Positions 32,987 to 42,334 of a DNA stretch of 64,000 bases are shown piece by piece. The notes under the pieces are model-generated. The model was not told the origin of the DNA and did not search any database. It saw nothing but the letters and a program-made list of their open reading frames with translations. The position numbers and the translations under genes are program-made. The stretch is from contig NZ_JBHULY010000016.1 of NCBI RefSeq assembly GCF_042684665.1, forward strand, positions 1-64,000, written 5' to 3'. Source of the DNA: Jejuia rubra. GTDB lineage: Bacteria > Bacteroidota > Bacteroidia > Flavobacteriales > Flavobacteriaceae. Positions within the stretch are counted from its first letter, which is position 1; each line of letters begins with the position of its first letter.

Positions 32987-34696
32987 GTGAAACATCTAAC
33001 CTTAGTTTTAGCCACACTAATTCTAATTTGTTCATGTAAAAAGAACAAAGAAAACCAAGAAATTACTGAACCGAAAACAACCATCAGTTCCAGATACGCA
33101 TGCGTGCCTCAAATTACGGATGCTGAATGGTATAAGGGGAACAATGTTGCTCCTTTATTGGATGGGTATGATGTGATTGACTACCCTATTAGTACAAAAA
33201 ACAATTTGGTACAGCAATATTTTAATCAAGGTATGGCTTTGGCCTATGCCTTTAACCATGCCGAAGCGGCACGATCGTTTTATTACGCCTCAAAATTGGA
33301 TCCAGAGTGCGCTATGGCCCAATGGGGTTTTGCATATGTTTTGGGGCCAAATTACAACGCGGGCATGGAACCCGATAATTATGAACGCGCTTATGAGGCG
33401 ATTCAAAAAGCAAAAGCCCTTTCATCCAACGCAACGGAAAAAGAAAAAGCATTTATTGAAGCCATGGCGTTGCGCTATGCCCCCGAAGCTCCTGAGGACA
33501 GAAGCCAATTGGATATTGATTATTCCATGGCCATGAAAAAACTATTCGAAAAATATCCCAATGATACCGAAATCAGTTCGTTATATGCCGAATCCATTAT
33601 GAATTTGCACCCATGGGATTTGTATGATGAAATAGGCAAACCAAAACCTTGGACCCCAGAAATCGTAACCCTTTTAGAAAAACTGATAGCACAAAATCCG
33701 GGGCATCCAGGGGCTCATCATTTTTATATCCATGCTGTTGAAGCGTCAAATACGCCTGAGCGCTCTTACCCATCTGCAAAGGCTTTTGATGATGGTTTAG
33801 TTTCTGGGTCTGGACATCTTTTGCACATGCCCTCCCATACCTATATTCGAACTGGGGACTACCACAAAGGTACGCTATCCAATATCGCGGCCGTAAAAGC
33901 AGATAGTGCTTATGTTACAACCTGTCACGCCCAAGGCGCCTACCCTTTAGCTTATTATCCCCATAATTATCATTTTATGGCTGCTACGGCAACATTGGAG
34001 GGCAATAGCCATTGGGCCATGATTGGAGCCAATAAAGTATCAGAACATGTGCACCCCGAAATTATGGCAGCACCTGGTTGGGGCACCTTGCAACATTACT
34101 ATACTATTCCGTATTACGTAGCCGTGAAATTCGAAAAATGGGATGACATTCTAAATATGAAGTTGGAAACATACAACCTTAAATACCCCAAGGCTATTCG
34201 ACATTATGCAGAAGGCATGGCCTATTTAGGGAAGGGTGAAATTGAAAGGGCAAAATTAGAGCTTTCGGCTTTGGGAACTTTGGCCAAAGATGAATCCATC
34301 AGTGAAATAACGGTTTGGGACATTAATTCTGTATATGAGTTAGTGCAAATAGCCGAAAAGGTTTTAACGGCTGAAATTCTCGCACACGAAAAAGATTATA
34401 AGGCCAGCATTGTTTTATTAAAAAAGGCAGTGGCAATGGAGGATGCCTTAAATTACAACGAACCACCAGATTGGTTTTTCTCCATCCGACACCACCTAGG
34501 AAAAGTTTTAATGCTGAATGGGCAACACCGATTGGCTATTGAAACCTATCTTGAGGATTTGAAGCGGTTACCGAAAAACGGTTGGGCATACCACGGTATT
34601 AAAATGGCGTATGAAAACTTGAAGGATGGAACCAACACTGCGAAATATCAAAAACTATTTGATGAAAGCTGGCAACATGCTGATTTTAAGCTCTAA
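32987..34696 (+). CDS. TPR-containing lipoprotein of unknown function
   Basis: A 569-residue exported protein starting at GTG. The signal sequence is followed by ICSC, with C17 a likely lipidation site, and a polar KKNKENQ stretch. The rest is helical with several TPR-like repeats: YFNQGMALAYAFNHAEAARSF (near 78-98), MAQWGFAYV, and late ones such as LILAHEKDYKASIVLLKKAV and GQHRLAIETYLEDL. Histidine-rich conserved blocks stand between them (GHPGAHHFYIHAVE, HLLHMPSHTYIRTGDYHKG), suggesting a metal or ligand site. The family is widespread but uncharacterised. Confidence 0.8.
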   Translation: MKHLTLVLATLILICSCKKNKENQEITEPKTTISSRYACVPQITDAEWYKGNNVAPLLDGYDVIDYPISTKNNLVQQYFNQGMALAYAFNHAEAARSFYYASKLDPECAMAQWGFAYVLGPNYNAGMEPDNYERAYEAIQKAKALSSNATEKEKAFIEAMALRYAPEAPEDRSQLDIDYSMAMKKLFEKYPNDTEISSLYAESIMNLHPWDLYDEIGKPKPWTPEIVTLLEKLIAQNPGHPGAHHFYIHAVEASNTPERSYPSAKAFDDGLVSGSGHLLHMPSHTYIRTGDYHKGTLSNIAAVKADSAYVTTCHAQGAYPLAYYPHNYHFMAATATLEGNSHWAMIGANKVSEHVHPEIMAAPGWGTLQHYYTIPYYVAVKFEKWDDILNMKLETYNLKYPKAIRHYAEGMAYLGKGEIERAKLELSALGTLAKDESISEITVWDINSVYELVQIAEKVLTAEILAHEKDYKASIVLLKKAVAMEDALNYNEPPDWFFSIRHHLGKVLMLNGQHRLAIETYLEDLKRLPKNGWAYHGIKMAYENLKDGTNTAKYQKLFDESWQHADFKL

Positions 34697-34701
34697 CTTA
34701 T

Positions 34702-35544
34702 TTATTGAAACGTATAGCTGGCATACACCACTTGTACCAATCTGAAATACCCAAAAGCATAATTATCGGGGTTTGTGGTATTAATCACATTCCCTTTTAA
34801 ACGAGCAGGAACGGTACCAAAGGGATTTTCGGCGTTTTCATACTGGTCAATCAGCAAATCAATGTAGTTGAAATATTGTTTAGATACTCCATAAAAACTA
34901 ATGAACGCGGTATCCCCGGGTTCAAATTCTTCTTCTCCCGAGTCCTCATCGTCCTCTTTTTCAAAAAAGACCTTCATTCTATTACCATCGGTAAATTCAT
35001 CAGGAATCGCTAATAATTCGGGAAGCAAATCTCCTTGCTCCTCAAATCGAAACAAATAGAAATTTTCTTCATTTGGCGGGTCATTAAAATAGATATCTAC
35101 TTCCAATGCATCTCCATCAAATCCGCCTTCCCTCGCTTGGCTTACTTCATCAATATCTACCACTGGTGTCATGGTCTCCTGTGCCGTATAGGTTTCGCCA
35201 TTATGAATAATCTCAAGCGTGTAGGACTGATTCAATTGTGGCACAAATTCAAATGTGCTATAGATTCCATCACCTTGATGGGATAAAATAAATTCCTGAT
35301 TGGAAGTGTCATTGGTAATCTTGACACTAGCGTCGGTAACGGCTGTATCAGTCAAATTCTCGAAAAAAGGAGTAGACATACTTAGTTTTACAGTTTGAAC
35401 GGCCCCTGAGGTACTTTTCTCCCAATCTATAGAAGCTTCCACCACCAATCTTGGCGGTGCTTCAGGTACATCCACATCAATCACATCCGTACATGCGGTA
35501 AATAGAAAACTAGCAACGATATATTTTAAAATGTGATGCTTCAT
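34702..35544 (-). CDS. DUF4249 lipoprotein, partner of a TonB-dependent receptor
   Basis: A 280-residue lipoprotein. The signal peptide ends FTAC, with C18 lipidated, then TDVIDVDVPE, the usual start of DUF4249 proteins. The body is beta-rich with an Ig-like N-terminal part (PPRLVVEASIDW, VQTVKLSMSTPFF, DASVKITND) and an acidic loop (EKEDDEDSGEEEFEPGD). In Bacteroidota these proteins sit next to a TonB-dependent receptor, here three bases upstream in the same operon, and probably act as its surface or periplasmic partner. The ligand is unknown. It is convergent with the TPR lipoprotein gene. Confidence 0.88.
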   Translation of the reverse strand: MKHHILKYIVASFLFTACTDVIDVDVPEAPPRLVVEASIDWEKSTSGAVQTVKLSMSTPFFENLTDTAVTDASVKITNDTSNQEFILSHQGDGIYSTFEFVPQLNQSYTLEIIHNGETYTAQETMTPVVDIDEVSQAREGGFDGDALEVDIYFNDPPNEENFYLFRFEEQGDLLPELLAIPDEFTDGNRMKVFFEKEDDEDSGEEEFEPGDTAFISFYGVSKQYFNYIDLLIDQYENAENPFGTVPARLKGNVINTTNPDNYAFGYFRLVQVVYASYTFQ

Positions 35545-35547
35545 AAC

Positions 35548-37926
35548 TTAAAACTTAAAATTATAGGATAGTGCAGGCACAATCCCAAAAATAGCTGTCC
35601 TTGTGGCTTCTTTGGCTCCCGTTTCCCTGTTTTGCCCAAAGGCAATGGAGGCTGCATTTTTGCGATTGTAAATATTATAAATACCGAATACCCACTCTCC
35701 TTTCCAACGCCTATCCGGCTTTCGGTTGGGCACCCAAGTCGCCGAAACATCAATACGATGGTAATTTGGAAGTCGACTGGAGTTTCTATCGGAAAAATTT
35801 GCAATGTTCAAGCCTTCATAGGTGTACTGCCCATCGGGATAAGTTACCGGCCTTCCGGTTTGATAAATTGCATTGGCTCCAAAAGTCCATTTATCATTCA
35901 ACTTATAGCTTGCGGTGACGGACACATCATGGGTGCGGTCATGCGGTGCATAATACCAATTGCCGTTATTAATACCCGGGCCACCTGAGGCACCTCCCGG
36001 TGTACGCTGTTCTGCCTTAGAAATCGTGTAAGCCAGCCATCCCGTGAAATCCCCTTTATTCTTTCTCAGTAAAAACTCCAAACCGTAAGCCCTTAATTCG
36101 CCATTTAAAATTTCAGTTTCAATGGTATTCTGACCAATTAAATCTGAGCCATCTACATAATCGATACGATTGTCCACGGTTTTGTAGTAAGCTTCCACTT
36201 CCAAGGAATATGCTTCATCCTTAAAGTTTTTAAAATAGCCGAGAGAATACTGGTCAGACAATTGCGGTTTGATGAATTTACCACTGGGCGTCCAAACGTC
36301 CAATGGGGTCACCGAAAGCGTATTGGACAATAAATGAATATACTGCGCCGTGTGGCTGTAGCCCGCCTTTATGGAGGTATTATCATTTAATTGGTAAGAA
36401 ACTGCCAATCGGGGCTCCAAATTACCGTAGGTTTTGATAGTTTCATCCTTATCGTAAACCCGTTCTCCCAAGATATTACCTTCTTCATAGATGCCCAAAG
36501 TAGGATTATAGACCACAGCCAGGCCATTTTGATACTCATTTAAAGGTTGACCTCCTCTTCTGATGAAATAGCTGTAGCGTAATCCATAAGCTGCCGTCAA
36601 TTTATCGCTGATTTTATGCTCTGCACTAATGTATAATCCGTTTTCAAATGCCCTTTTTTGATCTAGCAACAATGGGTTAATCGGCGAAGTATCGGATGTG
36701 GGATTGATTTCACCTGGATTGAAATCATACAAAATGGCATTCAGTCCAAAATCTATCTGCAATTTTTCATTTTTGAAATAACTCAAATCATATTTGATGT
36801 TATAGTTTTCTATTTCAGAAATCCAATCAAATTCAAAGGATTTAAAATCCAAGAGATAATCATATTTGCTATAAATTAGGGATAAATTTGAAAACAAACG
36901 GTCGTTAAAAACGTGGTTCCATCTTAAGTTGCCCGAGGCATTTCCGTAACCACTATCGAAATTTGTGCCGAAATTGAAGTCGTCCCTGCCGAAGTAACCC
37001 GACAAATACAACTTGTTATTCCCATCTATATTATAATTGGTTTTCAGATTTAAGTCATAAAATTTGGCGCTGTTCTCCAAATCCGAAGCCTCCAAAAACA
37101 AGTGGGCATATGAGCCCCGTCCAGCCACCAAAAATGAACCCTTTTGGTTGAATAAAGGCCCTTCGGCAGACAATCGGCTTGAAATGAGCCCCAGTCCTCC
37201 GTTCAGTTCAAATCTCTTGCTGTTACCATCCTTTTGGCGCACATCCAACACCGAAGACACCCGTCCTCCAAACCTCGCTGGGATTCCTCCACGATACAAC
37301 TTGATATCTTTGATAGCATCGGTATTAAAAACCGAGAACAATCCAAACAAATGAGACGTGTTGTAGATAATAGCTTCATCGAGCAACACCAAATTTTGAT
37401 CGGCTGCCCCTCCGCGCACATTAAACCCCGTTGAGGCCTCGGCAACGCTAGTAACCCCCGGTAACAATTGAATGGATTTGATAATATCCGTTTCGCCCAA
37501 TACCACCGGCATCTTTTCAATGGTGCCCATTTTTAGCTTGGTAACACTCATTTGCGGACTTTTGATATTTAGTCTGTCCGATTCCTCGGCAATCACTACA
37601 ACCTCATCCAACTCTGTAGAAGCTTCGGCTATTTCAAAGTCTATTTTTTGATTAGAATTTAGGTTCACCTGTTTTACAGAAGTGGAGTATCCCACATATG
37701 ACACCACCAACTTATAGTCGCCTTCATCAGCGGTAATAGAATAAAATCCGTATTCATTGGTAATAGCTCCAACAGTAGTGCCTTCAAAAAACACTGAAGC
37801 CCCAAAAACTGTTTCCCCGTTAGACGCGTCGGTAACCGTACCGCTAATTGTAAATTTTTCCTGAGCGGAAACAAAAATAGATGTGCATAATAATGTTAGA
37901 AAACACAATAGTTTTGGGCAATTCAT
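35548..37926 (-). CDS. TonB-dependent outer-membrane receptor with carboxypeptidase-like N domain
   Basis: A 792-residue outer-membrane protein. Signal peptide (residues 1-21, ending VSAQ), then a carboxypeptidase regulatory-like domain (FTISGTVTDASNGETVFGASVFFEGT, about 25-110), the plug domain (MPVVLGETDIIKSIQLLPGV, VRGGAADQNLVLLDEAIIYN, YRGGIPARFGGRVSSVLDV) and a 22-strand barrel ending in a terminal phenylalanine (YNFKF). It imports a ligand using TonB energy. Pairing with DUF4249 defines a flavobacterial receptor subfamily whose substrate is not established. It appears complete. Confidence 0.93.
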   Translation of the reverse strand: MNCPKLLCFLTLLCTSIFVSAQEKFTISGTVTDASNGETVFGASVFFEGTTVGAITNEYGFYSITADEGDYKLVVSYVGYSTSVKQVNLNSNQKIDFEIAEASTELDEVVVIAEESDRLNIKSPQMSVTKLKMGTIEKMPVVLGETDIIKSIQLLPGVTSVAEASTGFNVRGGAADQNLVLLDEAIIYNTSHLFGLFSVFNTDAIKDIKLYRGGIPARFGGRVSSVLDVRQKDGNSKRFELNGGLGLISSRLSAEGPLFNQKGSFLVAGRGSYAHLFLEASDLENSAKFYDLNLKTNYNIDGNNKLYLSGYFGRDDFNFGTNFDSGYGNASGNLRWNHVFNDRLFSNLSLIYSKYDYLLDFKSFEFDWISEIENYNIKYDLSYFKNEKLQIDFGLNAILYDFNPGEINPTSDTSPINPLLLDQKRAFENGLYISAEHKISDKLTAAYGLRYSYFIRRGGQPLNEYQNGLAVVYNPTLGIYEEGNILGERVYDKDETIKTYGNLEPRLAVSYQLNDNTSIKAGYSHTAQYIHLLSNTLSVTPLDVWTPSGKFIKPQLSDQYSLGYFKNFKDEAYSLEVEAYYKTVDNRIDYVDGSDLIGQNTIETEILNGELRAYGLEFLLRKNKGDFTGWLAYTISKAEQRTPGGASGGPGINNGNWYYAPHDRTHDVSVTASYKLNDKWTFGANAIYQTGRPVTYPDGQYTYEGLNIANFSDRNSSRLPNYHRIDVSATWVPNRKPDRRWKGEWVFGIYNIYNRKNAASIAFGQNRETGAKEATRTAIFGIVPALSYNFKF

Positions 37927-38003
37927 AAACCAAGTTTCAGAACTGCAAAAATAATGAATTTAGATTGCTTTGTTTAAACAAAATGTTAAATTATTAAACA
38001 ATT

Positions 38004-38996
38004 CTAACTCAACAAGTTATACCTAATTAGAACCCCCCCATCTTTTGTCCATTGTATCCACCCTTTACCAACAGTATCAAAACCATCGTTAATTAGCTCA
38101 ACATGCATCCAGTTTCTGGTTATCCTAACCGGCTTCATAAAACTATGCGGTATGGACACTTTTCCAGCATGTTCCAAGGGCTTTACATAAACAGTCTGTG
38201 TTTGGGGATTTCTAAATTCCACGCTATGCACACCCAGCAAAAACTCGGGCCAATAGGCAATCTTGCCTTGATATTTATCAACAAAAGACGTTTTGTTGGT
38301 GACGTTGTTTACACGAACTTCAACAAAATCCTGAGAAACCGATTTCACCTTAAAATACAGCATATCGTAATCTAACTTAAGATGATCGGGCACTAACCAC
38401 GGCGGGGCAGTAGCAATTTCAAAACCGCCGTATTCCCTTTTTTTAAAGGTGATGCTGTCAATAGGTGCATGTTCCAATCTGGATTTTTGAAAATTAGGGT
38501 TGCCGTAGAAATACAAAGCTTTACTTTCTGAAATATTTGGAGCAAACATACCCAAACCTGCATCTTTTTTATCTTGTTCAGACCCATTAACCAACATCGC
38601 CATAGGTTTCGATTTTACATTAGAATCCACAGGTGAGGTTGGTGTCGTGGGCTTTGGTTTTCTTTTTTCGAATTGCTCCCGTTCCAATTCCTTCGCCTTT
38701 TGTTTTTCTTTATATTTTAAATGGGCATTTACCCAAAATCCTAAAATGCAAATCCCCAAAACAATATTGCCCCAAAAAATAAGTTTTCTTTTGGATTTAT
38801 AAACGATTAATATCGCCAAAACCAGACCGATTAGCCCAGCAACCACACCATAACTCAACACAATAGCCCCACCGGCCAAACCTTGATTTTTCCCAGCTTC
38901 TACCATCCCGGCATAGTACAGCCCGATAAAAAATGAGAAAATGCTCATCAAAAAGTAAAACAGAATACTATAGCCTTTAAATACGTGATGTGCCAT
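38004..38996 (-). CDS. Membrane-anchored protein of unknown function
   Basis: A 330-residue protein with three hydrophobic segments near the N terminus (about 10-30, 41-66 and 73-91), then a charged helix (KEKQKAKELEREQFEKRK) and a proline/threonine linker (PKPTTPTSP). The C-terminal 200 residues are beta-rich, with repeated aromatic patterns and a final WIQWTKDGGVLIRYNLLS that looks like an SH3-like domain facing the periplasm. Homologues are found in flavobacteria without known function. It follows the VWA-domain gene on the same strand and may be co-transcribed with it. Confidence 0.7.
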   Translation of the reverse strand: MAHHVFKGYSILFYFLMSIFSFFIGLYYAGMVEAGKNQGLAGGAIVLSYGVVAGLIGLVLAILIVYKSKRKLIFWGNIVLGICILGFWVNAHLKYKEKQKAKELEREQFEKRKPKPTTPTSPVDSNVKSKPMAMLVNGSEQDKKDAGLGMFAPNISESKALYFYGNPNFQKSRLEHAPIDSITFKKREYGGFEIATAPPWLVPDHLKLDYDMLYFKVKSVSQDFVEVRVNNVTNKTSFVDKYQGKIAYWPEFLLGVHSVEFRNPQTQTVYVKPLEHAGKVSIPHSFMKPVRITRNWMHVELINDGFDTVGKGWIQWTKDGGVLIRYNLLS

Positions 38997-38998
38997 GA

Positions 38999-39091
38999 TT
39001 AAAAGTTTATGATTTCAGTTATGGTTTCCCTAGCCTTCACTTCAATGGTAAAGGTTATATTATGCCCTTTATGTTTTCCCAGAGTAGTCAT
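38999..39091 (-). pseudogene. Detached 3' remnant of the VWA-domain gene
   Basis: Thirty codons read MTTLGKHKGHNITFTIEV and then KARETITEIINF. They align with the end of an earlier repeated module in the adjacent VWA protein (LNARPLENSKIKGTTINVES and onward, ending ISF). They lie directly after the VWA stop codon, in another frame, with no room for the ten or so residues (LPPGKYT-like) expected in between. This looks like the original C terminus separated by a small frame-shifting deletion. Confidence 0.55.
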
Positions 39092-39093
39092 TT

Positions 39094-40353
39094 TTAATTT
39101 TCAGAAGTGTAAGTCCTACTACTTGCTACATTCTTATTAGAAGTTTTTTCTATGACCTTTACCACGGCATCCACAAGTTCACCACCACTTTTTGCACCAA
39201 TCATTGCTATTCCCGATTCGAAATTGTGCACCACATCAATGGTTTTGCCCGGCTCAACTTTAACATTTTCGATGATATATTTGGTTTCGAGACCTTTGAT
39301 CTGCAACGCTTGAACCTCAATATTATATACATCAGCATTTACTTCCAAAACCCTTGCTTTTCCATAAGTCCTACTTCCTGTAACAAACGCACCATCTTGG
39401 ACATATACCCTACAGGTGCTGTCCCAGCCTTCACCATTGTTAGTCGTAGTAACGCTAACTTTCCCACCGTCAAAACTTATGGTTTGATGCCCCATTTCAC
39501 CTTCTTTACTTTCTACATTGATGGTAGTCCCTTTAATTTTTGAGTTTTCCAATGGACGGGCATTTAATGTATATTTTCCAGGAGGTAAATACAAAAATGC
39601 CGTATCACGATACGTTCTTACCGCATCAATTTCTTTTTCAGTACCTGCCTCAATAGCCTTAACCCAAGCATCCACCGGCTCACCATTTTTAGTGGCGTAT
39701 ACTGAAAAATTCCCTTCGGGGTCATCCACGGTTTCTGATGTGGCTTCAATCAGCACATCTCCCAAACCATTGGCGTTATTGGCATCATAATAATTTCCGT
39801 CGCCGGCAGTGGCAGCGCACTTTAGCTGTTCCTTTTCGCCTTCTTTCAGTCCAAATCCGACAATATGCAATTTGAAATCGATACCCTCTAATTTGGCCTT
39901 AGAAACGATATCGCAAATATCGCCATCACAGGATTCAATCCCATCGGTTATCAAAATGATAGTGGCCTTGGTTTTGGATTTCCTAAGGGAATTTATGGCC
40001 ATGTTTGCAGAGCGCGCCAAAAGCGTTTTCCCTAGAGCATTAAGGCCTTTTACGGTACTTGTCACCTTTTCTTTTGAATTGTTGGACAAATCCACTAAAT
40101 ATTCAATATCGTTACAATCGCCTTTTCGGTTATGGCCATACACCAATAAACCTATATTTTGATTTTCTGGCAAATTGTTAACGGTGGTAGTCAATACCTC
40201 AGAAGCAATCTGTTTTTTAGTGCTATTCTGAAGCTGACCCCACATAGAGCCACTGGCATCATAAATAAAAAGAATGGGGGACAACTCTTTTTGTTGGGCG
40301 TTAATTTGAAAAGAAATGCACAAGGCAATGAGGAATAAGAATAGTTTTTTCAT
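39094..40353 (-). CDS. Secreted VWA-domain protein, 3' end apparently truncated
   Basis: A 419-residue exported protein with a signal peptide (residues 1-20, ending NAQ). The von Willebrand A domain covers about 25-200, with an intact metal site DASGS (D32, S34, S36), the conserved threonine region of GKTLLARS, and ITDGIES. Three related beta-rich modules follow. The last stops at SSRTYTSEN, before its second half; the missing half appears just downstream in another frame (38999-39091). The protein may still fold. It probably mediates metal-dependent adhesion or envelope binding. Confidence 0.83.
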   Translation of the reverse strand: MKKLFLFLIALCISFQINAQQKELSPILFIYDASGSMWGQLQNSTKKQIASEVLTTTVNNLPENQNIGLLVYGHNRKGDCNDIEYLVDLSNNSKEKVTSTVKGLNALGKTLLARSANMAINSLRKSKTKATIILITDGIESCDGDICDIVSKAKLEGIDFKLHIVGFGLKEGEKEQLKCAATAGDGNYYDANNANGLGDVLIEATSETVDDPEGNFSVYATKNGEPVDAWVKAIEAGTEKEIDAVRTYRDTAFLYLPPGKYTLNARPLENSKIKGTTINVESKEGEMGHQTISFDGGKVSVTTTNNGEGWDSTCRVYVQDGAFVTGSRTYGKARVLEVNADVYNIEVQALQIKGLETKYIIENVKVEPGKTIDVVHNFESGIAMIGAKSGGELVDAVVKVIEKTSNKNVASSRTYTSEN

Positions 40354-40422
40354 GAGGAAAGGATTAATAATTAGGATAATAGCTTATTCACCTCTAAAGA
40401 TACTAAAGAAAACCTTGCATAA

Positions 40423-40456
40423 AAAAGCGAACCAAATTAACCTTTGATTCGCTTTT
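40423..40456 (-). terminator. Intrinsic terminator downstream of lpdA
   Basis: Stem AAAAGCGAA (40423-40431) with TTCGCTTTT (40448-40456), extended by CAAA/TTTG across one mismatch, around a loop of about 6 bases. On the minus strand it ends in a run of six T, so it can terminate lpdA transcription before the VWA gene. Confidence 0.7.
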
Positions 40457-40480
40457 AATATTCTTTTAAGTCCATTTATA

Positions 40481-40545
40481 TCCCGCCGATAATGGCGGGA
40501 TTTAGTTCAGCCATCAAAACCTAATGCGCTTCGCTTTTAGGTTTT
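40481..40545. repeat. Two additional hairpins after lpdA
   Basis: TCCCGCC (40481-40487) pairs with GGCGGGA (40494-40500). Separately AAAACCTAA (40516-40524) pairs perfectly with TTAGGTTTT (40537-40545) around a loop holding GCG-CTT-CGC. These resemble flavobacterial palindromic repeats and may reinforce termination after lpdA. Confidence 0.5.
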
Positions 40546-40553
40546 GGGTTTCA

Positions 40554-41954
40554 CTAAATATGCAATGCCCTATCGTCAGTAGCCGCCAATGCCGCCTCTT
40601 TTATAGCCTCCGTAAATGTTGGGTGTGCATGCGACATTCTTGAAATATCCTCAGCCGAAGCACGATACTCCATCGCCACTACAGCCTCGGCAATCATATC
40701 GGCAGCTCTAGCTCCAATCATATGTACGCCCAAAATTTCATCTGTAGTTTTATCCGCTAGGATTTTCACAAAACCGTCAATATCCATACTTGCTCTAGCT
40801 CTACCTAAAGCTCTCATTGGGAACTGTCCCGATTTATAATCCACTCCTGCTTCTTTTAACTCCTCTTCAGTTTTACCAACAGCAGCTACTTCTGGCCAAG
40901 TATATACTACACCTGGTATTAAATTATAGTCGATATGCGGTTTCTGCCCTGCCATGGTTTCGGCAACAAACACGCCTTCTTCCTCGGCTTTGTGAGCCAA
41001 CATCGCTCCTTTTACCACATCTCCAATCGCATAAATATTTGAGGCTGAAGTTTGCAAATGGCCATTCACTTCTACCCTGCCTCTGTCATCCAATTTTACG
41101 CCAGCTGCTTCTGCATTTAAGCCATCAGTGTATGGGCGACGACCAACGGATACCAAACAATAATCACCTTTAAATCCTACTTCCTCACCTTTTTTATTGT
41201 CGGCCTTTACAATGACCTCATCGCCTTTTCTTTCCACAGATTTTACTTTATGTGATACCTGCATCGAGAATTTTGCCTTTTTAAATACCTTGTTCAATTC
41301 CTTGGATAATCCACCATCCATTGTTGGGATAATGCGATCCATGTATTCGATAACAGTTACTTCAGAACCCAGTCTTCTATAGACCTGGCCTAATTCTAAA
41401 CCGATAACTCCCCCACCGATAATAATCAAATGCTTGGGAATCTCTTTCAATTTTAAGGCTTCAGTTGAAGTAATAATACGTTCTTTGTCAATTTCAATGA
41501 ACGGTAAAGTTGAAGGTTTACTTCCTGTGGCAATTATGGTCTTTTTAGCTTCAATTTCAACAGTTTCTTCTCCAGAAACTGTAATATGGGTATCATCCTT
41601 AAAACTTCCCATGCCATGAAACACTTCGATATTATTCTTCTTCATTAAGAAATCGATACCTCCGGTAGTCTGGTCAACAACAGCCTGTTTCCGGGCAATC
41701 ATTTTTTCAAGATTTACCTTTACATCTCCAGGAATTTCAATGCCATGCTCCTCAAAATGTTTTATGGCATCTTCATAATGATGAGACGAATCCAAAAGCG
41801 CCTTACTTGGAATACAGCCTACATTCAAACAGGTGCCCCCAAGCGTATTATATTTTTCGATAATTGCGGTTTTCATGCCCAGTTGTGCACAGCGAATGGC
41901 TGCAACATATCCTCCAGGACCAGAACCAATAACGGCTACGTCAAATGACTTCAT
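40554..41954 (-). CDS. lpdA: Dihydrolipoyl dehydrogenase (E3)
   Basis: A 466-residue cytoplasmic flavoprotein that reoxidises dihydrolipoamide in the pyruvate, 2-oxoglutarate and branched-chain dehydrogenase complexes and the glycine cleavage system. FAD-binding GSGPGG at 10-15, redox-active disulfide C42/C47 in GTCLNVGCIPSKALL, NAD-binding GGGVIGLELG, and the C-terminal HAHPTFTEA with the catalytic histidine. The ATG at 41954 is chosen; the frame runs upstream to 42038, but residues before MKSFDVAVIG do not fit the family. TATTTTTG (complement of 42013-42020) is a likely -7 box. Confidence 0.96.
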   Translation of the reverse strand: MKSFDVAVIGSGPGGYVAAIRCAQLGMKTAIIEKYNTLGGTCLNVGCIPSKALLDSSHHYEDAIKHFEEHGIEIPGDVKVNLEKMIARKQAVVDQTTGGIDFLMKKNNIEVFHGMGSFKDDTHITVSGEETVEIEAKKTIIATGSKPSTLPFIEIDKERIITSTEALKLKEIPKHLIIIGGGVIGLELGQVYRRLGSEVTVIEYMDRIIPTMDGGLSKELNKVFKKAKFSMQVSHKVKSVERKGDEVIVKADNKKGEEVGFKGDYCLVSVGRRPYTDGLNAEAAGVKLDDRGRVEVNGHLQTSASNIYAIGDVVKGAMLAHKAEEEGVFVAETMAGQKPHIDYNLIPGVVYTWPEVAAVGKTEEELKEAGVDYKSGQFPMRALGRARASMDIDGFVKILADKTTDEILGVHMIGARAADMIAEAVVAMEYRASAEDISRMSHAHPTFTEAIKEAALAATDDRALHI

Positions 41955-42090
41955 AAAATTGATTTGTTTTTGGAAACGATTTAAATCACTTCCGGTTTCT
42001 AAAAAGCAGATACAAAAATACAAATTTGATTTTCCCAAATCCTATTTTTCGTATCTTTTAAAGTTATAAATCAACTAAAATATTAGAATC

Positions 42091-42297
42091 ATGGAAGATC
42101 ACATTTACAAAAAAATCGAAATCGTCGGCACATCAGCAGTTTCAAGTGATGACGCCGTACAAAATGCCATTGCAAAAGCCTCAAAAACAATTGATAACCT
42201 CCGTTGGTTTGAAGTTATAGAATCTCGGGGTAATATAAAAAACGGAAAAGTAGAGCATTGGCAAGTCACCGTCAAACTCGGATTTACGATGAAATAA
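42091..42297 (+). CDS. Dodecin family flavin-binding protein
   Basis: A 68-residue protein matching dodecin: YKKIEIVGTSAVSSDDAVQNAIAKASKTI (strand and helix), NLRWFEVIESRGNI with the tryptophan that stacks on flavin, and VEHWQVTVKLGFTM as final strands. Dodecins form hollow dodecamers that bind and store flavin (FMN or riboflavin) and protect it from light. It is cytoplasmic, lies between lpdA (divergent) and smpB, and is probably transcribed alone. Confidence 0.92.
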   Translation: MEDHIYKKIEIVGTSAVSSDDAVQNAIAKASKTIDNLRWFEVIESRGNIKNGKVEHWQVTVKLGFTMK

Positions 42298-42321
42298 AAA
42301 TTCAAACTTCATAATTTTATG

Positions 42322-42329
42322 TAGTTTTG
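42322..42329 (+). promoter_or_regulatory. smpB -7 promoter box, predicted leaderless start
   Basis: TAGTTTTG matches TAnnTTTG and is followed by CCGTC and the smpB ATG at 42335. The 5-base spacing puts the transcription start at or next to the start codon. Confidence 0.55.
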
Positions 42330-42334
42330 CCGTC

